From the NCBI RefSeq assembly GCF_037976325.1, contig NZ_CP150265.1, positions 1,917,501 to 1,981,500 of the forward strand: a DNA stretch of 64,000 bases, read 5' to 3'. The translations under genes and the position numbers were made by a program. The stretch comes from Paenibacillus sp. FSL K6-3182. GTDB taxonomy: Bacteria > Bacillota > Bacilli > Paenibacillales > Paenibacillaceae. The notes below the pieces were generated by a model. The model made no database searches. It saw only the letters and a list, made by a program, of their open reading frames with translations, and was not told the origin of the DNA. Each line of letters begins with the position of its first letter. Positions within the stretch are counted from its first letter, which is position 1. Below, in pieces: positions 44,697 to 53,503 of the stretch.

Positions 44697-45077
44697 ATGA
44701 CGAAACAAAAGGAACTAACTATCATTCAATATCCAAAATGCGGTACATGCCGCTCAGCGCTTAAATCGCTGCAAAATAAGGGCAATGATGTCGTATCCAG
44801 AAATATTGTTGAGCAAACACCTACAGCTGCAGAGCTGAAGGAGATTGTAAAAAATAGCGGTCTGGAGCTGAAAAAGTTTTTTAACACATCTGGAGATGTG
44901 TACAGGGAGCTTGGTTTGAAGGACAAGCTGGCTGACATGTCTGAAGATGAGAAATATGACTTGCTTGCTTCGAATGGTATGCTGATTAAACGGCCTATCG
45001 TGACGGATGGCAAGACGGTTACTGTTGGATATAAGGAAGAACAATACGAACAAGTTTGGAACAATGGAAAAGGGTGA
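44697..45077 (+). CDS. ArsC/Spx family protein (YusI-like)
   Basis: ATG 44697 follows a GGAGGAAACAAGAGG region. The 126-residue product has the thioredoxin-like ArsC/Spx fold, with CGTC at residues about 15-18 (QYPKCGTCRSALKSL), a FFNTSGDVYRELG segment and KRPIVTDGKTVTVGY with the conserved cis-proline region. This is closer to the YusI/YffB reductase-like group than to Spx itself, because the Cys-x2-Cys lacks the extended Spx C-terminus. The next gene starts 8 bases after the stop. Confidence 0.8.
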   Translation: MTKQKELTIIQYPKCGTCRSALKSLQNKGNDVVSRNIVEQTPTAAELKEIVKNSGLELKKFFNTSGDVYRELGLKDKLADMSEDEKYDLLASNGMLIKRPIVTDGKTVTVGYKEEQYEQVWNNGKG

Positions 45078-45085
45078 ATGGACGT

Positions 45086-46291
45086 ATGTCACAAACCAAA
45101 TGGCGTTCCAAGAGGCTGTCGCAGCTAGGATCATCCATATTTGCAGAAGTTGCAGCGTGGAAGCGGTCAGCTGTGGAAAGCGGTCTTGATATTATTGATC
45201 TTGGCATCGGAAATCCGGATCAGCCGCCTTCGCCCGCCGTTAGACAGGCGCTTAGTGAAGCGGCATTGCGCAGTGATATGTACGCGTATCCAGCAATCAA
45301 AAGCGGCTTGCCGTTTCGAGAGCATGCAGCGAAATGGATGAAGCATCGATTTAACGTGGAGCTGGATGCCGGAGACGAGATCGTAACACTGCTTGGCTCA
45401 CAAGACGGTCTTGCCCATCTTGCTATGGCGCTTTGTGATCCTGGCGATATCGTTTTGCTGCCTAATCCGGGGTATCCGATCTATGCTGCATCATTAGCGC
45501 TCGCGGGAGTGGAGTCTGTATTGATGCCGCTGCGCGAGGAGAATGGCTTTATGCCCGATCTGGAGGCAATACCGGATTCGGAGTGGGACCAGGCAACGTT
45601 TATTTTGCTCAATTACCCGAACAACCCGATTTCTGCTATAGCGGATATCTCCTTTTTTGAGCGATTGATTGATAAAGCAAAGCGTCATAACGTGTTGGTC
45701 GTCCATGATCTTGCATATTCCGAGATGGGATTTGAAGGCTGTGAGCCGCCAAGCATTCTAGAGGTACCGGGTGCAATCGATCATGCGGTTGAATTCCATT
45801 CTTTGTCCAAAAGCTTCAACATGGCTGGCTGCAGAATTGGTTTTTTGGCTGGAAATAGAGCAGCAGTCGCCGCTCTCCGCGAGCTGAAAGCGAATATTGA
45901 CTACGGCGTGTTTGATCCTATTCAAGAGGCAGGAATTGTTGCACTTCAGGAAGCGATAGCAAATGTAGAGAAGCCAAAGGCAGGAAAGCTTTATGAGCAG
46001 CGGCGTAATACGTTCCTTGAAGCGCTTCGTGCAGAAGGATGGGATGTTGCTGCACCTCGGGCAACAATGTTCGTTTGGGCGCAGCTTCCTCCTATGCAGT
46101 GGTCGCTTAGCGAGCCGTGGACATCCAGGCGAATTTCCCAGGAAATGCTTCGTCAAACGGGTGTCGTCGTAGTGCCTGGGGAAGCTTTTGGCTCCGAGGG
46201 TGAAGGTTATGTAAGAATAGCGCTGGTTGAAAGCGAAGAACGGTTGAAGGAAGCTGCGGAGCGGATTGGAAAATTTATTCGTGGGCAATAA
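45086..46291 (+). CDS. Class I aminotransferase, LL-DAP/aspartate-like
   Basis: ATG 45086 has AAGGGTGA 9 bases upstream; earlier TTG/ATG codons in the frame overlap the preceding gene and lack an RBS. The 401-residue product is a fold-type I PLP enzyme: LGIGNPDQPPSPAV at residue about 40, YPNNPIS for carboxylate binding, HDLAYSEMGF, and the PLP lysine in FHSLSKSFNMAGCRIGF. Such sequences are usually annotated as LL-diaminopimelate or aspartate-like aminotransferases. The substrate is not certain. Confidence 0.75.
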   Translation: MSQTKWRSKRLSQLGSSIFAEVAAWKRSAVESGLDIIDLGIGNPDQPPSPAVRQALSEAALRSDMYAYPAIKSGLPFREHAAKWMKHRFNVELDAGDEIVTLLGSQDGLAHLAMALCDPGDIVLLPNPGYPIYAASLALAGVESVLMPLREENGFMPDLEAIPDSEWDQATFILLNYPNNPISAIADISFFERLIDKAKRHNVLVVHDLAYSEMGFEGCEPPSILEVPGAIDHAVEFHSLSKSFNMAGCRIGFLAGNRAAVAALRELKANIDYGVFDPIQEAGIVALQEAIANVEKPKAGKLYEQRRNTFLEALRAEGWDVAAPRATMFVWAQLPPMQWSLSEPWTSRRISQEMLRQTGVVVVPGEAFGSEGEGYVRIALVESEERLKEAAERIGKFIRGQ

Positions 46292-46334
46292 ATATAAATA
46301 ATAGTTTGATATGTTTGAGAGGGGTTTTATAACG

Positions 46335-47201
46335 ATGAGTGAACAACGTTTACTTTTGGTTGATGGGATGGCAATCTTATTTCGGGCTTATTTCGCTACT
46401 TCATTCGGAGGGAGCGTTCGTAAAACAAGTGCAGGCGTACCTGTTAATGCAGTACATGGGTTTGTTCGGTATTTCATGGATGCAATCAATACGTTTAATC
46501 CAACACATGTCGTATGCTGCTGGGATATGGGAAGCACGACATTTCGTACGGAGCAGTATGATGGTTACAAATCCAATCGTCCGTCTGCGCCAGAGGAACT
46601 AATTCCTCAGTTTGATCTTGTGAAAGAAGTCGTTGCCAGCTTCGGTGTGCCGAATATTGGGATCGCAGGATATGAGGCGGATGACTGCATTGGAACACTT
46701 GCTGCTGCACTTAAGGATCAAGCACAAATTTTTGTTGTGACGGGTGACCATGATATGCTTCAGCTGGTGGACGACCGGGTATCGGTTGCGATTATGAAGA
46801 AGGGCATCGGGAGCTACATGGTGTATACGCCGGAAACGCTAATGGAAGAACGCCAACTTACGCCTATTCAAATTATCGACATCAAAGGGTTAATGGGAGA
46901 TACAGCGGACAATTACCCAGGTGTAAAAGGCATAGGGGAGAAAACGGCTCATAAGCTTATTCAAGAGCATGGTTCAATCGAGGGCTTGCTTGCTAATTTG
47001 GAGGCAGTATCCAAAACAATCCGAGTGAAAATTGAAGCGGATCTTGATATGCTGCATCTGTCCCGTGATTTAGCGACAATTCGCTGTGATGTGCCTGTAT
47101 CGGCAGAGCTTGATGGCTGCTGCTGGGCGTATGAACGCGAAACCGTATTGCTCAAATTTGAAGAGCTGGAATTTAAAAGCTTAATATCGCTTATTGGATA
47201 A
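46335..47201 (+). CDS. 5'-3' exonuclease (FEN-like, YpcP type)
   Basis: ATG 46335 follows GAGAGGGGT. The 288-residue product is a stand-alone PIN/FEN nuclease: VDGMAILFRAYFA at the start, GYEADDCIGTLA, VTGDHDMLQLV, and the helix-hairpin-helix segment GVKGIGEKTAHKLIQEHGS. The acidic residues line up with the metal sites of the Pol I 5' nuclease domain. It removes flaps or RNA primers in the cytoplasm. Related genes in Bacillus (ypcP/exoR) occur without the polymerase part, as here. Confidence 0.88.
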   Translation: MSEQRLLLVDGMAILFRAYFATSFGGSVRKTSAGVPVNAVHGFVRYFMDAINTFNPTHVVCCWDMGSTTFRTEQYDGYKSNRPSAPEELIPQFDLVKEVVASFGVPNIGIAGYEADDCIGTLAAALKDQAQIFVVTGDHDMLQLVDDRVSVAIMKKGIGSYMVYTPETLMEERQLTPIQIIDIKGLMGDTADNYPGVKGIGEKTAHKLIQEHGSIEGLLANLEAVSKTIRVKIEADLDMLHLSRDLATIRCDVPVSAELDGCCWAYERETVLLKFEELEFKSLISLIG

Positions 47202-47208
47202 ATGAAAA

Positions 47209-47256
47209 GGATCTCCTCTTACGGTTATATAACGTAGTGAGGAGATCTTTTTTTAT
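47209..47256 (+). terminator. Terminator after the exonuclease gene
   Basis: AGGATCTCCTC and GAGGAGATCTT form a long stem with one mismatch, followed by a T-run. Confidence 0.9.
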
Positions 47257-47390
47257 TGACGTTCATAAAAATGGGTAATTATGGTTGAATGAACGAGGAA
47301 GGAATAGATAGTACATGAAATAAAAAAGTTTGTGCATAGTCTTGTTCAGCCTTGGTTTGCGTGTTTTGTGAAGGCTTGTGCAACTAAATT

Positions 47391-48272
47391 TTATATCTTT
47401 TTTGAAAAATCGTATAAATCCAGCTCTTTCAAGTAAGGGTTGTTAGTGATTAAGCTTAGTATTGTATCACGGGTATTTGTCCCCTTTGGCACTTTTTCAT
47501 GCCTACTGTACAATATCCATCTGAGGCATGCGATCGCTTCAAAAAGCTGAACGTCATTTTGTGAAATTGGATTTGTTTTTAGATAAGCAGTACGAAATGC
47601 AGAAGCATTCTGTTCAGACACATAAATGCTCTTTAAAACGAACGACCATGCAAAATCATACCTTATGTCACCTAACTGCCCATTGGTCCAATCAATGACG
47701 GTATACTTTCCATTATTTTCGAGTATATTTGCTAAATGAAAATCACCGTGTATCATTTGTTCTTGATTCATCTCTGTCATGCTCAAAAAATGTGTTAATG
47801 CGAGCAATAAATCGGGATGTTCTTTTATGGCAGAATAAAAGTAGTCGATGAAGTCATACTTTGGAAGCTGTACATGTAAGAGCTCTTCCACTGGAGTTTG
47901 ATGGATACTTGCTAGTAGGAGCGCAAGATCGGACATTTTCTTTTTATTTACTTTCTTAACGGCTGCTCCGTCAAACGATGTGAACAATACCTTTTCGCCA
48001 TTAGCGTTCATCCCCCAGCCAATAGGTTTCGACACGGATAATCCACGGTCAAAGAGTGCATTCAATAAATGAAACTGGAAACTAACATCAGGCCTGGAGT
48101 CCTTGTTCCATATTTTTAATACATAGCTTGTTTGCTCCAAAGTGACCTTAACCACCTCAGCTTCAAAACCTTGATCCATTGTAGAAATGGCTAAGTTATC
48201 TTCTTGTTGCAATAGATGATCGATAAGGTCATTTTTCGCTATCCAGTCTATCGATTTAAGCGAATATATCAT
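47391..48272 (-). CDS. Aminoglycoside phosphotransferase (APH) family kinase
   Basis: The minus-strand start at 48272 (MIYSLKSIDW) is fixed by AAAGGGAGA upstream; a longer N-terminus has no RBS. The 293-residue product has an APH/ChoK kinase fold: VKVTLEQTSYVLKIW for the ATP-binding lysine region, the Brenner motif IHGDFHLANIL, and IDWTNGQLGDIRYDFAW with the metal-binding Asp. It is probably a small-molecule kinase, not necessarily a resistance factor. The gene is more AT-rich than the exonuclease neighbour and is divergent from the sinR-like gene, which may mean it was acquired. Confidence 0.8.
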   Translation of the reverse strand: MIYSLKSIDWIAKNDLIDHLLQQEDNLAISTMDQGFEAEVVKVTLEQTSYVLKIWNKDSRPDVSFQFHLLNALFDRGLSVSKPIGWGMNANGEKVLFTSFDGAAVKKVNKKKMSDLALLLASIHQTPVEELLHVQLPKYDFIDYFYSAIKEHPDLLLALTHFLSMTEMNQEQMIHGDFHLANILENNGKYTVIDWTNGQLGDIRYDFAWSFVLKSIYVSEQNASAFRTAYLKTNPISQNDVQLFEAIACLRWILYSRHEKVPKGTNTRDTILSLITNNPYLKELDLYDFSKKI

Positions 48273-48367
48273 AAATAATCTCCCTTTCAATAAATATTTA
48301 CAGCTTCTGCTTTTGCAAAAATTGTACATCTTTGCTGCTTCTTTGCATAGAAAAAAATGGAATGCTA

Positions 48368-48396
48368 TTGACCTGTTCTCATTAAAGAACTAAAAT
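48368..48396 (+). promoter_or_regulatory. Promoter of the sinR-like gene
   Basis: TTGACC (48368-48373) and TAAAAT (48391-48396) are 17 bases apart. The spacer is almost entirely filled by the 16-bp inverted repeat. Confidence 0.75.
48375..48390. promoter_or_regulatory. SinR-type operator in the sinR-like promoter
   Basis: GTTCTCATTAAAGAAC is an inverted repeat with GTTCT half-sites. The SinR consensus of Bacillus is GTTCTYT (established knowledge). Placement inside the promoter spacer suggests autorepression. Binding is inferred. Confidence 0.7.
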
Positions 48397-48482
48397 ATAC
48401 ATATTGTCTGTTATAAAGTGTTAGTTTGTGTTGTTTTTGTTCAGCTTTACGTTTAGATCTAAACTGGCCGAAGGAGAATATT

Positions 48483-48893
48483 ATGATAGGGGAACGGATT
48501 AAAAGTCTACGGGAAAAAAAGGGCTACTCGATCACGAAGCTTGCTGACCTAGCGGGCGTATCCAAGTCCTACTTGAGCTACATTGAACGCAATATGCAGA
48601 ATAACCCATCTCTTCAGGTAATGGCAAAAATAGCAGCTCCACTAGACTCAAACATTGAATATTTACTCGGAGAAGAGCATTTACCAAAGATTCATATGGA
48701 TGAAACGTTGGATGAGGAATGGCGAGTCATTATTAAAAATGCGGTTGATGAAGGTATGAGCAAGGGTGATTTCCAAGCACTAAAAGACTTGATCCGTTCA
48801 AATATGTGGAAGGAAAGCAGAACGGAGACGAATGTCTACTCTGCTGACAAAAAGAAATCATCAAATATTATTATTCTTCATATCGATAACTGA
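48483..48893 (+). CDS. sinR: SinR/SlrR-like biofilm master regulator
   Basis: ATG 48483 follows GAAGGAGAAT. The 136-residue product has an N-terminal HTH (IGERIKSLREKKGYSITKLA, then GVSKSYLSYIERNMQNNPSL) nearly identical in pattern to Bacillus SinR, and a C-terminal SinI-interaction segment (LDEEWRVIIKNAVDEGMSKG and DFQALKDLIR). SinR represses matrix genes, and SinI or SlrR binds the C-terminal helices to modulate it. Here it lies directly before epsA, codirectional; in B. subtilis the related slrR is beside epsA. No sinI gene is seen nearby. SinR or SlrR identity cannot be fully separated. Confidence 0.82.
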   Translation: MIGERIKSLREKKGYSITKLADLAGVSKSYLSYIERNMQNNPSLQVMAKIAAPLDSNIEYLLGEEHLPKIHMDETLDEEWRVIIKNAVDEGMSKGDFQALKDLIRSNMWKESRTETNVYSADKKKSSNIIILHIDN

Positions 48894-48920
48894 CATGGAA
48901 TAAAAAGTCGGGAAAGTGTA

Positions 48921-48949
48921 TTGACATGTTCTATATAAAGAACTAATAT
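48921..48949 (+). promoter_or_regulatory. eps operon promoter
   Basis: TTGACA (48921-48926) and TAATAT (48944-48949) with a 17-bp spacer form a near-consensus sigma-A promoter ahead of epsA. Its spacer contains the operator at 48928-48943. Confidence 0.85.
48928..48943. promoter_or_regulatory. SinR-type operator in the eps promoter
   Basis: GTTCTATATAAAGAAC is a 16-bp inverted repeat. The first and last five bases match those at the sinR promoter exactly, and it lies at the same place in the spacer. Confidence 0.8.
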
Positions 48950-48958
48950 TGTGTTATT

Positions 48959-48974
48959 GTTCTTTATAACAAAC
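48959..48974. promoter_or_regulatory. Second SinR-type half-site cluster near epsA start
   Basis: GTTCTTTATAACAAAC: its left half is a perfect GTTCTTT. It lies just downstream of the -10 and would add to repression. Confidence 0.55.
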
Positions 48975-48993
48975 ATAGTAAGCAGGTGTGCAA

Positions 48994-49746
48994 ATGGAAG
49001 GTAAACGGCTGGAGGATTCACAAGCATCGCATCATGATCAAGACAGAGTAAAGATTAAAGAAATAAATCTCAAAGCGTTATTTCTCACGGTGAAAAAACG
49101 TCTGTGGATAGTCATGGTCATTACTATTCTCTTTACAGTCGCTGCTGGCTTCTTTAATTCAAAGCCTGAAACGCCAATGTATGTATCAAACACGCGGATG
49201 ATCGTGGCTGCTTCCTCGGATATGATGGGCACAGTGAGGGTATTGTTCAGAGAGCCAATCGTTTTGGATCAGGTAATTGAAAAGCTCGGTCTTAATCTTT
49301 CGGCAGCAGCATTACGAAGCCAAATTAGAGTAGACAGTGTAGATGCCTCACTTGTTACCGTAGTTTCTGTTATGGATACCGATCCAAGGCTTGCAGCTGA
49401 GATCGCGAATACAGCAGTGGAAACCTACAGGCAAGTAGCATCGGAAGTGCTTGGAATTACGAGCATCAGATTGTTGACGAAGGCAGAAGAAAATCCTTTC
49501 CCGATTAATGAAAAAAGCAATCGTATCGTGTACATTGCCTTCTTGCTTGGCATGATTTTGAGCGTAGGGTTAGTATTCCTGCTAGATTCACTCGATGATT
49601 CTATCAAATCAGAACGAGAAGTGGAAGAGCTGCTCGGCCTAACGATGCTTGGTCAAGTTAATAAAATTAAACGAAAAGATTATGCTAGCAGTCGTTTGAA
49701 AAAACAAAAAAGCATTTCTGTAAGAGGTGAGACGATTGGTTCGTGA
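48994..49746 (+). CDS. epsA: EpsA-like polysaccharide chain-length regulator (Wzz/YveK family)
   Basis: ATG 48994 follows AGCAGGTG; a GTG at 48988 lies too close to it. The 250-residue product has two membrane helices, near residues 37-53 (LWIVMVITILFTVAAGF) and 175-195, flanking an extracytoplasmic domain. The layout is that of Wzz/YveK modulators, which activate the BY-kinase partner and set polymer length. The next gene overlaps it by 11 bases. The operon is led by the SinR-type operator. Confidence 0.82.
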   Translation: MEGKRLEDSQASHHDQDRVKIKEINLKALFLTVKKRLWIVMVITILFTVAAGFFNSKPETPMYVSNTRMIVAASSDMMGTVRVLFREPIVLDQVIEKLGLNLSAAALRSQIRVDSVDASLVTVVSVMDTDPRLAAEIANTAVETYRQVASEVLGITSIRLLTKAEENPFPINEKSNRIVYIAFLLGMILSVGLVFLLDSLDDSIKSEREVEELLGLTMLGQVNKIKRKDYASSRLKKQKSISVRGETIGS

Positions 49747-50392
49747 ACGGCAAAAGGTGTCAAAGTCTTATGTAAACAAAAGCTTACTCGCTTATATTAA
49801 TCCGCATGGCATCGTTTCGGAGCAATATCGAACCATTCGAAACAATATTCATTATGCAGCGAGCGGCGGCAAGGTGCGTTCTTTACTGGTTACTTCGCCC
49901 TCAGAGGGCGAAGGGAAATCGACAGCGGCAGTCAACTTAGCAGTCTGTATGGCACAACGTGGCGATAGAGTGCTGATCATCGACGCAAATTTTCGCAATC
50001 CAATCATAAACAAAATCTTTAATGTGCAAACATCGCCAGGCTTGTCGAATGTTTTAGGGCAGCAGCTCGAAATTCGTGAAGCGATCTATAATACGGAGGT
50101 CGAAGGACTCGATATTTTGCCAAGCGGGCAGCGCCTCTATAATTCGACAGAACTGCTCGATTCACAGCTGATGGTAGATGTAATGGCATTTGCAGATGAG
50201 CATTATGACATGGTTCTGCTGGATTGCCCGCCGGTTCTTGGCGTTCCGGATACGAATGCGCTGGTAAGTAAATGTGACGGCGTACTCTTGCTTTTAAAAC
50301 ATGGGAAAACACAGCAGGAGCATGCACTGGAAGCGAAACGTGCCTTGTTGTTTGCAAAAGCTAATATATTGGGTGTCATACTAAATAAGTAG
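49736..50392 (+). CDS. epsB: EpsB-like tyrosine autokinase (BY-kinase)
   Basis: TTG 49736 has AAGAGGTGA just upstream and is preferred to the GTG at 49727. The 218-residue product has Walker A SPSEGEGKSTAAVN, Walker A' VLIIDANFRNP and Walker B MVLLDCPPVLGVPD, the layout of CpsD/EpsB kinases that pair with a YveK-type activator. The C-terminus stops at GVILNK, with no visible tyrosine cluster, so autophosphorylation sites of the usual kind are lacking. It overlaps epsA by 11 bases and is followed by the EAR-like region. Confidence 0.8.
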   Translation: MVRERQKVSKSYVNKSLLAYINPHGIVSEQYRTIRNNIHYAASGGKVRSLLVTSPSEGEGKSTAAVNLAVCMAQRGDRVLIIDANFRNPIINKIFNVQTSPGLSNVLGQQLEIREAIYNTEVEGLDILPSGQRLYNSTELLDSQLMVDVMAFADEHYDMVLLDCPPVLGVPDTNALVSKCDGVLLLLKHGKTQQEHALEAKRALLFAKANILGVILNK

Positions 50393-50428
50393 AGCGTTTG
50401 ATGATATCAATCGGATAGCGCTTTTTTT
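50393..50428 (+). terminator. Possible attenuator/terminator after epsB
   Basis: AGCG...GATGATATC...AGCGCT can fold weakly and is followed by seven T. It lies at the start of the EAR-like region. Strength is uncertain. Confidence 0.4.
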
Positions 50429-50438
50429 ACGGACTAAT

Positions 50439-50454
50439 GTTCTTTATAAAGCAC
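50439..50454. promoter_or_regulatory. SinR-type site inside the epsB-epsC interval
   Basis: GTTCTTTATAAAGCAC resembles the operator of the eps promoter but with one changed base in the right half. No clear promoter overlaps it. Confidence 0.4.
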
Positions 50455-50489
50455 GTTAAGTGTTTGTAAAGGCAATTTCATTCGGTAAT

Positions 50490-50700
50490 GTCTCCTCACC
50501 GTTATCAATGGAGGCACTCGGCCATACTGTGGGTTGCAAAAAAACCTTAGACGCGAGTCGTCAAGAGTGTGGTGTGAGGCGGGGTTCGATGCCCCTAGAC
50601 TCGATTTTAGAGTCTTTAACTAAATGGTTTTGTATAAAGCCTTTTAGTTAAACACTCTAAGAGTGTAGCAGAGATATTAAGCTTGATTCTCTTAAGCCAA
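50490..50700 (+). ncRNA. EAR-like (eps-associated) structured RNA
   Basis: A long noncoding interval between epsB and epsC, the exact place of the EAR element of Bacillus eps operons, which promotes readthrough of terminators (established knowledge). Visible structures: CGAGTC (50535) pairing with GACTCG (50598) around a GGCGGGG-TTCGATG-CCCC hairpin; a strong stem AACTAAA/TTTAGTT with inner GGTTT/AAAGCC at about 50619-50649; and ACTCT/AGAGT about 50654. I could not compare it with an EAR consensus, so the assignment rests on position and structure. Boundaries are approximate. Confidence 0.6.
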
Positions 50701-50746
50701 TCATTTCGTTTGTTTTTTCTATATCTGAAGAAAGGGTGAATGTTCT

Positions 50747-52573
50747 TTGACGTATCGACAAAGATTGTCTTTATTGATTTTAATCGACTCCATTATCGTT
50801 TTTACCGCCATTTTTTTTAGCAGGTTATTGCTAAGTGCTTCACTTGATGTGGTGACTGCACCCATTGTAATCAGCTCGATTACTTTGCTGTTAAGCCATC
50901 ATTTCTTTTCCTTCTACTACAATTTGTATAAGAAGGCATGGGAATATGCGAGTGTAGGGGAGCTATTGATTATTACAAAGGCCGTTTCCTTCTCGATCTT
51001 TGCAGCAGCGATTATTCAGCAAATTGTGATGCAGGATGTGTTTTTCAGGCTGCTGGCCGTGACCTGGATGATTCATATGCTGTTAATCGGAGGTTCGAGG
51101 TTATGCTGGAGAATTTTCCGTGGCAGCTATCAGAAAAATGCTGGATTGCGTAAAAGCACGTTAATTGTTGGTGCTGGCTCTGCGGGTACGATGCTTGCCC
51201 GTCAGCTCCTTAGCAACAATGATATGGAGCTATTGCCAACTGCGTTCATAGATGACGATGTAAACAAACATAATCTAGATATTATGGGTATTCCGGTGTT
51301 GGGCGGAGTTGAAAGCATTGCGAAGGTGGCGCTTGATTATGAGATTAACAATATCGTTATTGCGATACCCTCACTGAGCAAAAAACAGCTCAACACGATT
51401 TTTAGCGAATGCGCTAAAACGAAAGCAAAAACACAAATCATTCCTATGCTTGAGGATTTGGCTACGGGCAGAGTGTCGGTAAGTCAATTTCGTGATGTTC
51501 AGGTTGAGGATTTATTAGGGCGTGAGCCTGTAGAGCTCGATATTGAGAGTATTTCAGGTTACGTTACCCAAAAAGTCGTTATGGTAACAGGCGCTGGGGG
51601 CTCGATTGGATCCGAGGTGTGCAGGCAGGTTTCGAGGTTTTTACCGGAGAAACTTATTTTGCTTGGACATGGAGAGAACAGCATCTATTCCATTGAGATG
51701 GAGCTGAAAGAGCTTTACGGACATACAAAAATAGAATTTGTGACAGAAATCGCCGATATGCAAGACGCAAATAAAATGCTGGCCGTTATGCAAGCTCATC
51801 GTCCGCAGGTCGTTTATCATGCAGCAGCACATAAGCATGTTCCACTGATGGAGAGAAATCCAGAGGAAGCGTTCAAAAATAACGTAATGGGAACCTTGAA
51901 TGCGGCAAGAGCAGCCAGCCAAGCTCGCGTGGATACGTTTGTCATGGTATCGACCGATAAGGCGGTTAATCCAACCAGCGTTATGGGCGCGACCAAAAGG
52001 ATTGCGGAGATGGTCATTCAGCATATGGACCGGTTCAGCAATACCAAATTTGTAGCGGTAAGATTCGGCAATGTTTTGGGCAGCCGCGGCAGCGTTATCC
52101 CGCTGTTCAAGAAGCAAATAGAGAAGGGGGGACCCGTAACGGTTACACATCCGGACATGGTTCGCTATTTTATGACCATTCCTGAAGCTTCAAGGTTAGT
52201 CATTCAAGCTGGTGCACTTGCCAGAGGCGGTGAAATCTTCGTCCTCGATATGGGTGATCCCGTTAATATTACCGATCTTGCACAAAATGTCATTCGGATG
52301 TCGGGCTACTCGGTCGAGGAAATCGGAATTGAGTACACAGGAATTCGCCCAGGCGAGAAGCTATTCGAAGAAATGCTTAAGGATGATGAAATCAATGAAA
52401 AGCAGGTTTATCCAAAAATCTACATAGGCAAATCATCCGAGATTTATTTTGAACATATTGAAGAAATTATTGCCCTGCACGGGGGAATGAGCAAAGCAGA
52501 ATTGCGTACAAGGCTGCTGGATCTAGCGAATAATGTCGTAGAGCTTCCTGGATTTGCATCAGTAACAGGTTAA
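50747..52573 (+). CDS. epsC: EpsC-like nucleotide-sugar 4,6-dehydratase (CapD family)
   Basis: TTG 50747 has AAAGGGTGA upstream. The 608-residue product begins with four membrane helices (residues 1-110), a Rossmann-like segment ([17 protein letters not shown] near 140), then the SDR dehydratase from about 280: [53 protein letters not shown] and a long C-terminus. Such proteins convert UDP-GlcNAc to 4-keto sugars at the membrane. It follows the EAR-like region and lies 25 bases before galU. An isolated GTTCTTT lies across its start. Confidence 0.85.
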   Translation: MTYRQRLSLLILIDSIIVFTAIFFSRLLLSASLDVVTAPIVISSITLLLSHHFFSFYYNLYKKAWEYASVGELLIITKAVSFSIFAAAIIQQIVMQDVFFRLLAVTWMIHMLLIGGSRLCWRIFRGSYQKNAGLRKSTLIVGAGSAGTMLARQLLSNNDMELLPTAFIDDDVNKHNLDIMGIPVLGGVESIAKVALDYEINNIVIAIPSLSKKQLNTIFSECAKTKAKTQIIPMLEDLATGRVSVSQFRDVQVEDLLGREPVELDIESISGYVTQKVVMVTGAGGSIGSEVCRQVSRFLPEKLILLGHGENSIYSIEMELKELYGHTKIEFVTEIADMQDANKMLAVMQAHRPQVVYHAAAHKHVPLMERNPEEAFKNNVMGTLNAARAASQARVDTFVMVSTDKAVNPTSVMGATKRIAEMVIQHMDRFSNTKFVAVRFGNVLGSRGSVIPLFKKQIEKGGPVTVTHPDMVRYFMTIPEASRLVIQAGALARGGEIFVLDMGDPVNITDLAQNVIRMSGYSVEEIGIEYTGIRPGEKLFEEMLKDDEINEKQVYPKIYIGKSSEIYFEHIEEIIALHGGMSKAELRTRLLDLANNVVELPGFASVTG

Positions 52574-52598
52574 AAAACGAAGGAGTTGCATAAAAGTT

Positions 52599-53480
52599 AT
52601 GAAGGTTAGAAAAGCGATCATACCAGCTGCTGGTCTGGGTACAAGGTTTCTCCCAGCAACAAAAGCGATGCCAAAAGAAATGCTGCCAATCGTCGATAAG
52701 CCAACTATTCAATATATTGTGGAAGAAGCGATTGAATCAGGCATCGAGGACATTATTATTGTAACGGGTAAAGGAAAACGGGCAATCGAGGATCATTTTG
52801 ATAACTCGCTTGAGCTGGAGCAAATTTTGACTGCCAAACATAAATACGATTTATTAAGTGAAGTGCGCAAATCAGCGGATATGGTGGACATTCATTATAT
52901 TCGCCAAAAGGAGCCGAAGGGGCTTGGGCATGCCATATGGTGCGCTCGCAAATTTATTGGCGATGAGCCGTTTGCCGTACTGCTTGGGGATGATATTATC
53001 TCAGCGGAGAAGCCTTGTATTAAGCAGATGATCGAAAAATATGATGAGTATCATACCTCGATTATCGGTGTGCAGCGTGTGGCGGATGAAGCCGTATCTC
53101 GCTACGGAATTGTAGATGGCACTCTTATGGAGGAATCCTTCCACCGGGTTAGACATTTGGTCGAGAAGCCGTCCAAGGAGCTGGCGCCATCGAATATGGC
53201 GATTATGGGCAGGTATATTTTGAACCCGGCGATCTTCGACATTCTCGGCAATCAATCGCCTGGAGCGGGCGGAGAAATACAACTGACCGATGCGATCGCT
53301 GCTTTAAACCTAATGGAAGCCGTATATGCTTATGAATTCGAAGGAAAACGTCATGATGTTGGCGAGAAAATGGGCTTTATCCAGACGACGATTGAATTTG
53401 CTCTTCAGCGTGAGGATTTGCGTTATGAGCTGTTAAACTATTTATCGCAAATGGTTGAAAGAGAATCTGCTAGAAAATAA
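52599..53480 (+). CDS. galU: UTP-glucose-1-phosphate uridylyltransferase
   Basis: ATG 52599 follows GAAGGAGTTG. The 293-residue product begins [19 protein letters not shown], the nucleotidyltransferase signature, with [20 protein letters not shown] next, and later the sugar-binding [13 protein letters not shown] and AGGEIQLTD. It makes UDP-glucose, the precursor of the exopolysaccharide sugars and also of glycolipids. It is inside the eps operon here, whereas in B. subtilis gtaB is elsewhere. Confidence 0.92.
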   Translation: MKVRKAIIPAAGLGTRFLPATKAMPKEMLPIVDKPTIQYIVEEAIESGIEDIIIVTGKGKRAIEDHFDNSLELEQILTAKHKYDLLSEVRKSADMVDIHYIRQKEPKGLGHAIWCARKFIGDEPFAVLLGDDIISAEKPCIKQMIEKYDEYHTSIIGVQRVADEAVSRYGIVDGTLMEESFHRVRHLVEKPSKELAPSNMAIMGRYILNPAIFDILGNQSPGAGGEIQLTDAIAALNLMEAVYAYEFEGKRHDVGEKMGFIQTTIEFALQREDLRYELLNYLSQMVERESARK

Positions 53481-53503
53481 TTCTAGTATAGGATGGTAGA
53501 AGC

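Noticed and set aside
50575..50603. tRNA-like T-arm (GGCGGGG-TTCGATG-CCCC)
   Set aside because: No matching anticodon or D-arm or 7-bp acceptor stem of tRNA geometry is present; it is a hairpin of the EAR-like region.
50461..50651. 63-residue frame in the epsB-epsC interval
   Set aside because: No RBS, and the frame runs across conserved-looking hairpins; the interval is better read as structured RNA.
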